The position numbers were made by a program, and so were the translations under genes. A stretch of 64,000 bases of DNA. Source: Sva-07 sp963707515. GTDB taxonomy: Bacteria; Actinomycetota; Acidimicrobiia; Acidimicrobiales; Ilumatobacteraceae. The stretch lies in contig CAVPQI010000002.1 in assembly GCA_963707515.1 (NCBI GenBank), positions 434,001 through 498,000 on the forward strand, read 5' to 3'. Of this stretch, positions 14,163-22,472 are shown one piece after another (position 1 is the stretch's first letter; each line of letters opens with the position of its first letter). The notes beneath the pieces were generated by a model. It saw only the letters and a list, made by a program, of their open reading frames with translations. It was not told the DNA's origin and ran no database searches.

Positions 14163-14735
14163 TCAGTACTCGTCGAGCAGCCAGGACGGTGCCCGCTCGA
14201 GCAAGTACAGACTGACATGTTTGCACCGGTCGAGCGCAGCTTCGACGCTGTCGTCGACGTTCATGTAGACGTCAGCGAGGTCGATCGACATCTTGGCGAC
14301 GATCGACAGGCTGCGCTCGGGGGCGTCGGTGACGCTCGGGAACGAGTCGATCGCCGACACCTCGACGGGCAGTTCGATGCCGCCGATCCCGGCGAGGTCC
14401 GTCGCCAGCACCAGCAGGTCCGGTGGCTCGGGCAACGGCGGCAAGGTCCAGGTGAAGATCAGCGGGAACGTGAACCCGGTCGGGGGCGGGTCGTCGAGCT
14501 CGTCGAGCTTCATCACCTCGTCTTCGAACCCGAGCATCGCCCGCGGGTCGACGTCGAGCGACAGATGGAGGTCGATCGGGCCGGCGCACGCCTCTTCGGG
14601 GTGGAGGTCGACCTCCCACAACTGTCGGAGGGAGTAGGTCTCCACGAAGTGTCGCTCGTCGTGGACATGGAAGCCGTGGTCGATCGCCTGACTCTTGATG
14701 TCGGCGACGAACCCTGCAACATCGATCACTGCCAT
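14163..14735 (-). CDS. Conserved protein of unknown function
   Basis: 190 residues from ATG 14735. No signal or membrane helix; alternating hydrophobic strands (LHLSLDVDP, FTFPLIFTWTL, LLVLATDLAGIGGIELPVEV) suggest a beta-sheet fold. It contains KHVSLYLLERAPSWLLDEY at the end. I do not recognise a family. The start lies 28 bases from the start of the divergent phosphatase gene, and both use overlapping -10 boxes. Confidence 0.72.
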   Translation of the reverse strand: MAVIDVAGFVADIKSQAIDHGFHVHDERHFVETYSLRQLWEVDLHPEEACAGPIDLHLSLDVDPRAMLGFEDEVMKLDELDDPPPTGFTFPLIFTWTLPPLPEPPDLLVLATDLAGIGGIELPVEVSAIDSFPSVTDAPERSLSIVAKMSIDLADVYMNVDDSVEAALDRCKHVSLYLLERAPSWLLDEY

Positions 14736-14745
14736 TCGCTTCCGG

Positions 14746-14755
14746 ACACTACCGT
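14746..14755. promoter_or_regulatory. Overlapping divergent -10 boxes
   Basis: The ten bases ACACTACCGT hold TACCGT on the + strand (14750-14755, 8 bases before ATG 14764) and TAGTGT on the - strand (14751-14746, 10 bases before ATG 14735). The two hexamers share the central TA. Confidence 0.55.
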
Positions 14756-14763
14756 CCCGGGCG

Positions 14764-15531
14764 ATGTCTCGATCCACCGACTCCGCCGTCCTCGAACTCT
14801 TCGCCGGGATCTGCGACCGGACGGCCGCCGTGCTCGCGGCGACCGTCGACTGGGGTGAGTCGGGCAACCGCGCTGGCCAGTACCTGGTCGATCTCGACAT
14901 CGACGACGTCTGCGTCGCCCCGTTGCTCGCCGCGGGCTACTCGGTCCTGTCCGAGGAGAGCGGTGTCCAGCACCCCGGTTCGGCACCGTCGTCGCTCGGC
15001 ACGGTCGTCGTCGATCCGCTCGACGGTTCGACGAACGCCAGCATCGGGCTGCCGTGGTGCGCGACGTCGCTGTGCCTGGTTCGCGACGGGATCGCCGAGG
15101 CGGCGACGGTGGCCAACCTGGCCATCGGTTCGCGGTACACGGCCGTGCGAGATGAGGGAGCGTGGCTCGACGGCGAACGCCTGTCGATCGGCCGCGCCGT
15201 GGCCCTCGACGATGCGATCGTCGCCATCAGCGGGCTGCCGACGCACCACTACGGCTGGCGCCAGTTCCGGGCGATGGGTGCGTCGGCGCTCGACCTCTGC
15301 GCCGTCGCGTCGGGGTCGTTCGACGGCTTCGTGGACATGAGCCCCGATGCCCACGGCGTGTGGGACTACGCCGGTGCCGCGCTCGTCGTACAGGAGGCCG
15401 GCGGGACCGTCACCGACGCGTTCGACCGCCCGCTGCTGGACCTCGGACCGGGTGTGCGTCGCACCCCCGTCGCCGCCACCCACGCCGCATTGCACGACGA
15501 GCTCCGTCGCAACCGCACCGCCCCCCGCTGA
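14764..15531 (+). CDS. Inositol-monophosphatase-family phosphatase
   Basis: 255 residues. Metal-site motifs are present: SEESG (first acidic site), VVDPLDGSTNASIGLP (the DPLDGSTN signature) and GVWDYAGAALVVQEAGG (the WD motif). It hydrolyses a sugar- or inositol-type phosphate with Mg2+; inositol-1-phosphate, fructose-1,6-bisphosphate or histidinol phosphate are all possible and cannot be separated here. The start is the ATG 8 bases after a TACCGT box, so a leaderless or near-leaderless mRNA is likely. The following 373 bases hold only the palindromic repeat block. Confidence 0.9.
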   Translation: MSRSTDSAVLELFAGICDRTAAVLAATVDWGESGNRAGQYLVDLDIDDVCVAPLLAAGYSVLSEESGVQHPGSAPSSLGTVVVDPLDGSTNASIGLPWCATSLCLVRDGIAEAATVANLAIGSRYTAVRDEGAWLDGERLSIGRAVALDDAIVAISGLPTHHYGWRQFRAMGASALDLCAVASGSFDGFVDMSPDAHGVWDYAGAALVVQEAGGTVTDAFDRPLLDLGPGVRRTPVAATHAALHDELRRNRTAPR

Positions 15532-15560
15532 CACGAGCGCGGGAGCCAGGCCGCGCCAAC

Positions 15561-15898
15561 TCCGAAATTTGTCGGGATTCGGTCGCTCAGCGACACGATT
15601 CGGACATTTTTCGGGTGGTGGCCACGGGGTTCGCGGGGCCCTGGCCGCGCCAGCCCCGAAATTTGTCGGGGATCGGTCGCTCAGCGAGACGATTCGGACA
15701 AATTTCGGGTGGTGGCCACCGGGTTCGCGGGGCCCTGGCCGCGCCTAGCCCCGAAATTTGTCGGGGATCGGTCGCTCAGCGAGACGATTCGGACAAATTT
15801 CGGGTGGTGGCCACCGGGTTCGCGGGGCCCTGGCCGCGCCTACCCCGAAATTTGTCGGGGATCGGTCGCTCAGCGAGACGATTCGGACATTTTTCGGG
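15561..15898. repeat. Four tandem copies of a ~94-bp palindromic unit
   Basis: Units begin at 15561, 15655, 15750 and 15844. Each has a hairpin of about 55 bases with arms CCCGAAATTTGTC and GACAAATTTCGGG around TCGCTCAGCGA, then a roughly 39-base spacer that contains the palindrome GGTGGCCACC. In the first and last unit the right arm reads ACATTTTTCGG. The block fills the space between two convergent genes. Single diverged copies of the hairpin are at 16810 and 26881. Confidence 0.95.
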
Positions 15899-15904
15899 TG
15901 AGCG

Positions 15905-16756
15905 TCACCGGGGGAGCGGCACCCAGGGCTCGTGGTCGTGCGGGACGAGGGCGAACTGCTGCGCGTCCCAGCGGGCCTTGGCGGCCTCGATGGCGTCGCG
16001 ATCGCGGTGCACGAAGTTCCACCAGATGTGGCGCTGCCCGACGGGCTCGCCGCCGAGCAGCATCGCTCGTCCGGTTCCGGCGAGCTCAGGCCGGCTGCCG
16101 GCTTCGAGCACCGCCAGCTGGCCGGGACGCAGCTGCTGCCCGGCGAGCGTCAGCGTCCCCTCGACCGCCAGCACGCCCCGCTCGGGATGGGTGGCGTCGA
16201 TGGCAAGCGGTGCGCCGTCACCGACTCGCAGTTCGGCGAGGATCATCGGCGACGACACCGACACGGGTGACGTCTCCGACCATCCCGTGCCGGCGACGAT
16301 GCGCACCGCCGGAGAGGCGTTCGGGATGGCGTCTGCCGGCGTGTGTTCGAACGCTGCCTCACCGTCCTGGCGGTCGTCGGGCAGCGCCACCCAGGTCTGC
16401 AGCCCGTGCAGCCGGGTGGTCACCAGACGGTCGTCGGGATGTGACCGTTCGGTGTGGGCGACGCCGGCTCCGGCCGTCATCCAGTTGACGGCGCCCGGCT
16501 CGATCGTCGACACGGCGCCGGTCGAGTCACGATGCACGAGGCGCCCGTCGAAGAGGTACGTCACCGTCGCCAGCCCGATGTGCGGGTGGGCATCGACGTC
16601 GATCCCCGACGCCGGGGGAAGGTCCTCGGGGCCGATGAGGTCGGCGAAGATGAACGGCCCGATCATCCGCCGGGCGCGGAACGGGAGCACCCGGGCCACG
16701 GTGCCGGAGCCCACTGTCGCCGGCCGGGGATCGATGAGCATCTCGATGGCGTCCAC
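15905..16756 (-). CDS. Pirin family protein
   Basis: 283 residues. The N-terminal cupin carries metal ligands in DVDAHPHIGLATVTYLFDG and VNWMTAGAGVAHTERS; the C-terminal pirin domain ends IWWNFVHRDRDAIEAAKARW. Family knowledge: bacterial pirins include quercetinase-type dioxygenases and redox-sensing partners of metabolic enzymes. Role here is unknown. A GTG at 16756 is used; ATG at 16741 would remove five residues. The stop is seven bases from the palindromic repeat block. Confidence 0.92.
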   Translation of the reverse strand: MDAIEMLIDPRPATVGSGTVARVLPFRARRMIGPFIFADLIGPEDLPPASGIDVDAHPHIGLATVTYLFDGRLVHRDSTGAVSTIEPGAVNWMTAGAGVAHTERSHPDDRLVTTRLHGLQTWVALPDDRQDGEAAFEHTPADAIPNASPAVRIVAGTGWSETSPVSVSSPMILAELRVGDGAPLAIDATHPERGVLAVEGTLTLAGQQLRPGQLAVLEAGSRPELAGTGRAMLLGGEPVGQRHIWWNFVHRDRDAIEAAKARWDAQQFALVPHDHEPWVPLPR

Positions 16757-16809
16757 CCGGTCACGTTGGCCCGCGCACCCGACCCCGTCAAATTGGGACG
16801 CCGCACGAA

Positions 16810-16866
16810 CCCGAAACTTGTCCGGGATCTCTCGCCTACCGAGAAGATTCGGACATTTTTCTGGGG
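16810..16866. repeat. Single diverged copy of the AAATTTGTC palindrome
   Basis: Reads CCCGAAACTTGTCC at the left arm and GGACATTTTTCTGG at the right, with CTCGCCTACCGAGA in the middle. It lies between the starts of the divergent pirin and surface-protein genes. Confidence 0.85.
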
Positions 16867-16960
16867 GCGACCGTCATGAGCGGGGTGGTGGCGGGTGTGC
16901 ATGGACATGAGTGCCCCCCGCAACGGCGTCTCGCCGCTGCACGACGAGAGGACTTCAGAG

Positions 16961-17966
16961 ATGAACCGATCACGACGTACCACCATCGCCGCCACCGTCA
17001 TCGCCGGCTCGGCGGCCGGCTTCGGACTGGTGGCCATGCCCTCACCTGTGGCGGCGGCTCCGGAGGAACCCACCTGCCTGCTGATCCTGTGCGAGGACGG
17101 CATCGATCTCGACCTCGACCTGGATCTCGACCTCCTCCCGACCGAGCCGGTGACACCGGACGGCGACCTCCTCGACACCGACCTCGACCTCGGTCTCGGC
17201 AACAGCGATGTCCCGCTCGACGTCGTGGCGGGCACGAGCGACGGGAGTCAACGTGCGCATCGGCACGTCACCGGACGTCACCGCGTCGGGAATCCCTGGA
17301 GTCACGGGACTCGCCGGTGACGTCGTCGGCGTCGACACGACGGGTGTCGGCGCCGGCGTCGATCTCGACCTCGACCCGGACGGCCTCTCCAACCTCGGCG
17401 ACGAGTCGCTTCTGTCGGCAACGCTCGGCGATCTGCGCTGCGGCCTCGGCCTGGTCGGGTCAGCGGACCTGCAGTGCGCGGGCGGTGCTCGGGTGGGCGC
17501 CCAGACCGGCCTGCTCGGCGCAGCCATCGGGGCCGATCTCTGCAACGTCAGCGTGGCCGTGCTCGATGCGGCAACCACCGCAGCGTGCGCCACGGACGGC
17601 GGCGACGACGATGGCGGCGATGGCACCGGCGGTGACGACGGCACGGGCGGCGATGACACGGGCGGTGACGACACGGGCGGTGACGGCACCGGCGGTGACG
17701 GCACGGGCGGTGATGGGACGGGCGGTGACGGCACGGGTGCCGGTGGGAGCGCCGGTGGTGACGGAAGCGGCGTCGCCGGCGGGGGCGATGACTCCGGCGT
17801 CCAGTCGGCCGGCTTCCAGCGTCCGTCGCAGACCGGGGGCGGCGACGACGACGGTGAGCTCGCGCTGACCGGTTCGCCGCTGACGATGACCCTGCTCCTC
17901 GCGGCGGCAGCCACGGCGGCCGGTCTCGGCGCCCACGCCGTCCGGCGCCGGAACACCGCCGACTGA
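16961..17966 (+). CDS. LALTG-anchored surface protein (apparent +1 frameshift near 17243)
   Basis: ATG with GAGAGG upstream opens a Sec signal (MNRSRRTTIAATVIAG ... AAAPEE) followed by Asp/Leu repeats (LDLDLDLDLL). The frame then fails, while a second frame continues GVNVRIGTSPDVTASG with the same character to a Gly/Asp/Thr stalk (repeated GGDGT units) and the C-terminal LALTG motif, a membrane helix and a RRRNTAD tail. LAxTG is the class E sortase-type signal of actinobacteria. Removing one G from the GGG at 17241-17243 restores GTSDGVNVRIG; total length 1006 is 3n+1. So this is either an assembly error or a disrupted gene; the mature function is unknown. Confidence 0.8.
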
Positions 17967-18007
17967 TCCCCCAACCCGGCGTCGGAGCCGCCATGCCGAC
18001 GTCGACG

Positions 18008-18045
18008 CACGGAGCGAGTGCCCCGATCGGAGCGCTCGCTCCGTG
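18008..18045 (+). terminator. Hairpin after surface-protein gene
   Basis: Perfect 11-bp stem CACGGAGCGAG/CTCGCTCCGTG with a 16-base loop, 42 bases after the stop. No T tract. Confidence 0.65.
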
Positions 18046-18079
18046 GCGCGCACCCAGCAATGTCACGCTGCGTGCACCA

Positions 18080-18116
18080 ATGACCACTTGACGTGGTCAT
18101 GCGTCCTCAGTACCGT
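18080..18116 (+). promoter_or_regulatory. Promoter and inverted-repeat operator of the sigma/anti-sigma fusion gene
   Basis: TTGACG (18088-18093), 17-base spacer, TACCGT (18111-18116), then six bases to ATG 18123: a near-consensus promoter giving a leaderless mRNA. A perfect 8-bp inverted repeat ATGACCAC/GTGGTCAT (18080-18087 and 18093-18100) flanks the -35 box, so a repressor or activator dimer could bind there. Confidence 0.7.
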
Positions 18117-18122
18117 GGCTCC

Positions 18123-19667
18123 ATGGCCGAACCTGCGGTGGTCGCCATGGACGACCATCTGACCCAACGAAGTTGCCGGCGGTCCGACCGGGCACTCCAG
18201 GTGGCGCCGAATGAGCGCTCGCTTCTCGACGCGGTGCGTTGCGGTGACAGCGATGCCTACGGGCAGCTGTACGCCCTCCATCACGACGCCGTGCAACGGT
18301 TGGCGCGGCGGTTGTGCCGCGACCGGCACGAGGCCGACGACGTCGTCAGCGAGGTCTTCTGCAACACGTTGCGGGCGATCGACGCCGGGCACGGCCCTCG
18401 CGACGAGGCCCGTGCCTACCTCTTGCGATCCGTGCGATCGACGGTCATCAAGCTGCGGACCCGCAAGGACTCCGGGCGGGCGACGCCGGTCGCCGACGAC
18501 GAGCTCGATTCCGGGGTCGAGGACGACGTCACCTTCCTCACCGGCACGGCGACCGGTGCCCTGCGTGACGTGTCGCCGCGGTTCCGCGAAGTCCTGTGGT
18601 CGGTGGAGGTCCGTGGCTACGACACCGCCGACATCGCCGAGTCCGAGCACCTCGCCCCGCCGGCCGCCGCCTCGCTGGTCCACCGCGCCCGGCGTGCCCT
18701 GCGGCGGTCGTACCTACGCAACTGCGTGAACGCGCCGGTCGCCGGGCGCGACTGCACGGCGATCCGCTCGCTCCTGCCCGTGCTGCTCGACGGCGAGTTG
18801 TCGGCTGCGAACGCCATCCGGCTCCAGACCCATCTCGACGGTTGTGCCGCATGCTGCACCGCTCATGACGAGATGGGCGCCATGCGAGCTCGCCTGGCCA
18901 ACCGGGCATGGCTGCTGGTCGTGCCGTCGTTGCTGCGGGCGATGGCGACCGACGGCGCCCGGATCGCCGCCACGTTCGCCGCCGGGACGCCGACGGCGAT
19001 GATGCTCGTGGCGATGACGGGTGCGGCGCTGACCGGCGTCGCGGTGCCGGACCCCATCGTCCCGCCGCCGTCGGCCGTGGTGGCGATGCCCGCTGGGGTC
19101 GCACCGGCAGCCGCCACGGCCGGCGCCGTGTTCGGCCAGGGATCGAACGCCGTGCCGGACCGTCCAGCGGACGCAACGACCTCCGGCGGCGCTGTCGGTG
19201 CGACGTCGGCGACGGTGCCGGTGGCATCGACGGTCGACGCCAGTGCCCAGGTGGACCTCCCGCCGGGGGCACCGCCGATCGTCCTCGACCCAGGTCTCGC
19301 ACCGTTGGTCGACGGCGTGGTGACTCCCGTCATCGAGCACGTTGCCGTGCCGGTGGTCGACCTGGCGGGCGACGCGCTCGTCGGCCTCGGGGATACGACC
19401 GACCGTGTCCTCGACGACGTCGGGCGGACCGTCGGCGCCGCGACGACCGACGTTGCCGACGTGACGCTGGGCGAGCGGGGTCTGGTCGACGGCGTCGCCG
19501 GCGACATCCCGCTGGTCGATGGACTGACGGACGTACTCCACCACGGCACCGTCGAACTCGGGCACACGCTCGACGAGGCGGTCACGGCGGTCAACCTGCT
19601 GCCGACCGCCCAGGCGCTCGAGGCCACGCTGGCGCCGGCGGTCGGCCAGGGACAGACCCCCGGCTGA
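18123..19667 (+). CDS. ECF sigma factor fused to zinc-finger anti-sigma domain and membrane helix
   Basis: 514 residues from the ATG fixed by promoter spacing. Sigma region 2 is at about 30-90 (RDRHEADDVVSEVFCNTLRAI); region 4 at about 135-195, with a degenerate helix-turn-helix YDTADIAESEHLAPPAAASLV. A zinc-finger anti-sigma-like segment follows (SLLPVLLDGELSAANAIRLQ, then HLDGCAAC: His-x3-Cys-x2-Cys), then a membrane segment near 290-308 and about 205 Val/Ala/Asp/Pro-rich residues predicted outside. The linear order implies a sigma factor tethered to the membrane by its own anti-sigma domain; release would need proteolysis or a conformational switch. No separate anti-sigma gene is adjacent. 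The trigger and regulon are unknown. Confidence 0.88.
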   Translation: MAEPAVVAMDDHLTQRSCRRSDRALQVAPNERSLLDAVRCGDSDAYGQLYALHHDAVQRLARRLCRDRHEADDVVSEVFCNTLRAIDAGHGPRDEARAYLLRSVRSTVIKLRTRKDSGRATPVADDELDSGVEDDVTFLTGTATGALRDVSPRFREVLWSVEVRGYDTADIAESEHLAPPAAASLVHRARRALRRSYLRNCVNAPVAGRDCTAIRSLLPVLLDGELSAANAIRLQTHLDGCAACCTAHDEMGAMRARLANRAWLLVVPSLLRAMATDGARIAATFAAGTPTAMMLVAMTGAALTGVAVPDPIVPPPSAVVAMPAGVAPAAATAGAVFGQGSNAVPDRPADATTSGGAVGATSATVPVASTVDASAQVDLPPGAPPIVLDPGLAPLVDGVVTPVIEHVAVPVVDLAGDALVGLGDTTDRVLDDVGRTVGAATTDVADVTLGERGLVDGVAGDIPLVDGLTDVLHHGTVELGHTLDEAVTAVNLLPTAQALEATLAPAVGQGQTPG

Positions 19668-19746
19668 CGCACCGCTGCCCAGGTCGCGCCCTCTGGCGCG
19701 CTCGACGTCCCTGCCGATGAGCGCGGGTAGGCTCCACGACTCGTTC

Positions 19747-19820
19747 GGGCGCATAGCTCAGTTGGCTAGAGCGCTTCCCTTACAAGGAAGATGTCGGGGG
19801 TTCGAGTCCCTCTGCGCCCA
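19747..19820 (+). tRNA. tRNA-Val (TAC)
   Basis: Acceptor GGGCGCA/TGCGCCC, anticodon stem CTTCC/GGAAG around CTTACAA (anticodon TAC), T arm with GGTTCGAGTCC. Discriminator A at 19820; CCA is not encoded. Confidence 0.97.
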
Positions 19821-19849
19821 CCTCGTCCGCGCCTGCCACGTCGACAGCG

Positions 19850-20242
19850 TCAACCTTCGACGTGAGCAGTCATCATCACGGAGATCCGGAATTCCGGCAG
19901 CTCGACGCCGAGCTTGGCGACTGCGCGTGCAGGAGGATCGACCGCGAACACCTTCGCGTACTCCTGGTTCATCTGGGCGAAGTCTGCCGGATCAGCAAGG
20001 AGCACCGTGACCTGCACGACGTCACCCAACGTGCCGCCCGCCGCTTCGATCACCGCTGCGCAGTTGCGCAGCGACTGTCTCGTCTGCTCCTCGATCGTCG
20101 GCCCCGCCAACTGGCCCGTGGCGACGTCGATGCCAGCCATTCCCGACACGTAGACCGTCGTTCCGACCTTGACCCCCTGGCTGAACAGCGGGGAGCTCGG
20201 TGCCTTGTCGGTCTTCACGATCTCTCTGCCCACCCGGCCCAT
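19850..20242 (-). CDS. RidA family protein
   Basis: 130 residues from ATG 20242. RidA/YjgF fold: FSQGVKVGTTVYVSGMAGID, QTRQSLRNCAAVIEAAGGTLGDVV, and VDPPARAVAKLGVELPEF, where the Arg in PPAR is the conserved substrate-binding residue. Family enzymes deaminate reactive enamines/imines made by PLP enzymes. Standalone gene convergent with tRNA-Val, 30 bases from it. The 270 bases upstream show no other gene. Confidence 0.92.
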   Translation of the reverse strand: MGRVGREIVKTDKAPSSPLFSQGVKVGTTVYVSGMAGIDVATGQLAGPTIEEQTRQSLRNCAAVIEAAGGTLGDVVQVTVLLADPADFAQMNQEYAKVFAVDPPARAVAKLGVELPEFRISVMMTAHVEG

Positions 20243-20512
20243 TGTTCCAGATCGGCACGAACGCACGATCCGGACAACGTCCGATCGACCCGAGAGCCTT
20301 GACGGCGTCGGCGTTGCCGACGTCACAACCGACGATCGGGGATGACGATCACCAGTTGCGACGCGGGCAGCCTCACGATCCGTGGGGCGCAGCTTTCGTC
20401 CACGCGGAGGCTCGCGGGCCATCCGACAACAGTGCGTCGCTGGCCCGTTGGCAGGTGGCGGCCGGTCGACTCCTGATGCCCGCTCGCGGCGCCGGTCGTG
20501 TGCCGCGGCGTG

Positions 20513-21700
20513 TCAGAACTGGTCGCTGGTGGCGACGTCGAGGAGGGCCTGGGCGTGGAGCTGAACGTCGGCGGGGGTGACCACGTCGGGCAGCTCGACG
20601 AGGATCGAACTTGCTCCGAGCTCGGCGTCGATGGGGCACCACGTGAATCCCTTGGCGCAGTCGCCGCTGCGGTTGAGCGGGCCGAGGTTCGTCATCGCGT
20701 GATACTCCCGGGCCGGGACACTCGAGGCGCCTGACCCGCCGATCCATCCGTAGTTCTGGTGGTACCAGACGCTCAGCGTCGGGCGGATCTCCAGCGCGAA
20801 CGCATGGACAGCGTGCTGCTCGAGGTGTGTCGGTGCCTGGCGATTGGGGTCCGCTCCGTTGGCGAGGAAGCGCGTGTCGAGACGTTGCCCGTCCGGATTC
20901 ATCGTCGGCACGAACCAGATCGTCACGTCATCGGGCACCGGCAGCGACCGTGCCCGCAGCAGCACCCGCACGCCGGCCTCCTCGTCGCCGTGCGTTTGAC
21001 CCACGACCAGCACGGTGCGCGGCCCGTCGCCGCGGCGGAACGCGACGATCGGCCGTCCTTGCGCCGAGGTCCCGATCTGGCGCACCTCGTCAGGTCCGCC
21101 GCCGACTTCGACGGGTTCGGTGACGCCGAGGTAGGCGAGGAGCTGGTCGTCCGGCAACCCGGTCACCGGCAGCCCGGCGTCGAGTTGGACGACCACGGTC
21201 GCCCGCTGGAGGCGACGTTCGCGCTCGTCGAGCCCGCCCGTCGTCACGTCGAATCCGAGCAGGTCGAGTGCACCGGTGAGGCACGAGCCACCGATGCCCG
21301 GCGCGCACTCGACGTCTTCGGGTGACCGTCGATCGTCGCCGCGCCGACCGTTGATCGGGTTGTCCTCGTCCAGGGTGTCGGGACTCGTCGGGCGGATGAC
21401 GTCAGGCGGCACGACGGTCATCGAGATGTCCGCGTACGTCGCCGGGTCGACCGTGGACGGCACGACCACCGTCGTGGTCGTGGTCGTCGGCGAGGTCGTC
21501 GTGGCGACGGATGGCATCGTCGTCGTGCTCGTCGATGTCGGAGGCACGGTCGCCGATGTCGAGGGCGCCGTTGTCGTGGCGGGCGCGGTGGCGGTCACCG
21601 AGTCCGACGTCGACGACTCGGAGGAACAGGCGCCTGCCACCGACACGCAGATCACCACGGCGGCAAGGCCGTGGGGGAGTGCTCGCCGCCACCGTGACAC
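20513..21700 (-). CDS. Secreted M14-family zinc carboxypeptidase-like lipoprotein
   Basis: 395 residues from GTG 21700; a TACCTT box (21713-21708) seven bases upstream favours this start over TTG 21709. Lipoprotein signal ends in VAGAC. A Thr/Ser-rich linker of about 75 residues leads to the peptidase domain: GQTHGDEEAGVRVLLRA (HxxE zinc site), NPDGQRLDTRFLANGADPNR (substrate Arg region), VWYHQNYG (third zinc His) and ILVELPD (catalytic Glu). Closest in type to MpaA-like murein peptide amidases that trim cell-wall peptides. It would act outside the membrane. Confidence 0.87.
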   Translation of the reverse strand: MSRWRRALPHGLAAVVICVSVAGACSSESSTSDSVTATAPATTTAPSTSATVPPTSTSTTTMPSVATTTSPTTTTTTVVVPSTVDPATYADISMTVVPPDVIRPTSPDTLDEDNPINGRRGDDRRSPEDVECAPGIGGSCLTGALDLLGFDVTTGGLDERERRLQRATVVVQLDAGLPVTGLPDDQLLAYLGVTEPVEVGGGPDEVRQIGTSAQGRPIVAFRRGDGPRTVLVVGQTHGDEEAGVRVLLRARSLPVPDDVTIWFVPTMNPDGQRLDTRFLANGADPNRQAPTHLEQHAVHAFALEIRPTLSVWYHQNYGWIGGSGASSVPAREYHAMTNLGPLNRSGDCAKGFTWCPIDAELGASSILVELPDVVTPADVQLHAQALLDVATSDQF

Positions 21701-21707
21701 ACACGGC

Positions 21708-21713
21708 AAGGTA
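21708..21713 (-). promoter_or_regulatory. -10 box TACCTT
   Basis: On the minus strand, TACCTT plus seven bases to GTG 21700: leaderless spacing. The adjoining 21714-21765 holds imperfect CACCGG hexamer repeats. Confidence 0.45.
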
Positions 21714-21769
21714 CCGGTGCCACCGACACCGGCACCGGCACCGGCATCGGCACGGGCGCCACCCGTGCG

Positions 21770-22357
21770 TCAGCGTTCGATGGTGACCTTCACCGAGACG
21801 ATCGACGGCCGGCGCGGTGGCTCGCTGAACCCGACCCGCAATGGCCGTTCGAACGGGACGGGTGGGCCGAGATCCCGGCCGCCGATCCGGCACGAACCGG
21901 CGACGACCCAGCGCCAACCGCGTGTCTGGTACCACTCGCGGGCACCGCGCGGGCTCGTGCCTGCGGTTTCGACGCCCATCAGGGTGCGAGCGATCGGCGC
22001 CTCGATGCGGGCGGTGAACCACAGTGGGCGTGGCACCGGGACCGGCCATCGCCGCCCACCGTGCAGCTCGAGGCTGACGTCGAGACCGTCGACGGTCGTC
22101 CGCCGGCCATCACCGACGATCCGCAACGGACCGATGCGAACCTCGTCGAAGTCGTAGATCGACTGCACGAACGCGGCGACGTCGTCGGTGGGAGCGAGCA
22201 GCACCCGCGTGTCGTCGGGGCGTGCCCACATCACGTCGCCGAACCGACCGAGCGGGCTGTGATCCCAGCATCCGACGACGAAGCGGTGCCCAGCGGCGAA
22301 GGCGGCCGAGGTGATCGTGCCGTCGACCACCGATCGCGGCGTCGTCGGCGGCGTCAT
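21770..22357 (-). CDS. Uncharacterised protein, possibly acetoacetate-decarboxylase-like fold
   Basis: 195 residues if it starts at ATG 22357 (MTPPTTPRSVVDG); GTG 22363 or ATG 22474 are alternatives, the last one overlapping the divergent start codon. Features: FVVGCWDHSPLGRFGDVMWARP, TRVLLAPTDDVAAFVQSIYDFDEVRIGPL, and a C-terminal run of strands ending VSVKVTIER. The pattern reminds me of small-molecule-binding acetoacetate decarboxylase-like proteins, but no catalytic Lys can be assigned. No signal peptide. Function unknown. Confidence 0.6.
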   Translation of the reverse strand: MTPPTTPRSVVDGTITSAAFAAGHRFVVGCWDHSPLGRFGDVMWARPDDTRVLLAPTDDVAAFVQSIYDFDEVRIGPLRIVGDGRRTTVDGLDVSLELHGGRRWPVPVPRPLWFTARIEAPIARTLMGVETAGTSPRGAREWYQTRGWRWVVAGSCRIGGRDLGPPVPFERPLRVGFSEPPRRPSIVSVKVTIER

Positions 22358-22472
22358 CGTCACGAACGTACAGCGGACCGTACCGGTCAACGGTTCGCGC
22401 AGCGACGTGTCGAATGCGGCGATGATGGGCAGGTCTCGATCGTCGGTCCCGAGCCGACGGCCCAGGAGGAAC

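Noticed and set aside
15561..15898. Possible CRISPR array
   Set aside because: Units are palindromic with nearly identical spacers, about 94-bp period and no cas genes; spacers in CRISPR arrays are unique.
15162..16910. Open frame crossing the phosphatase gene, repeats and pirin
   Set aside because: Stays open only because the repeat length lacks stops in this frame; it overlaps two real genes on both strands.
20243..20512. Hidden gene between RidA and the M14 lipoprotein
   Set aside because: Short frames on both strands have no domain, and no promoter or start signal is visible.
21714..21770. CACCGG hexamer run as an iteron or origin
   Set aside because: Imperfect low-complexity GC sequence, no AT-rich region or replication gene nearby.
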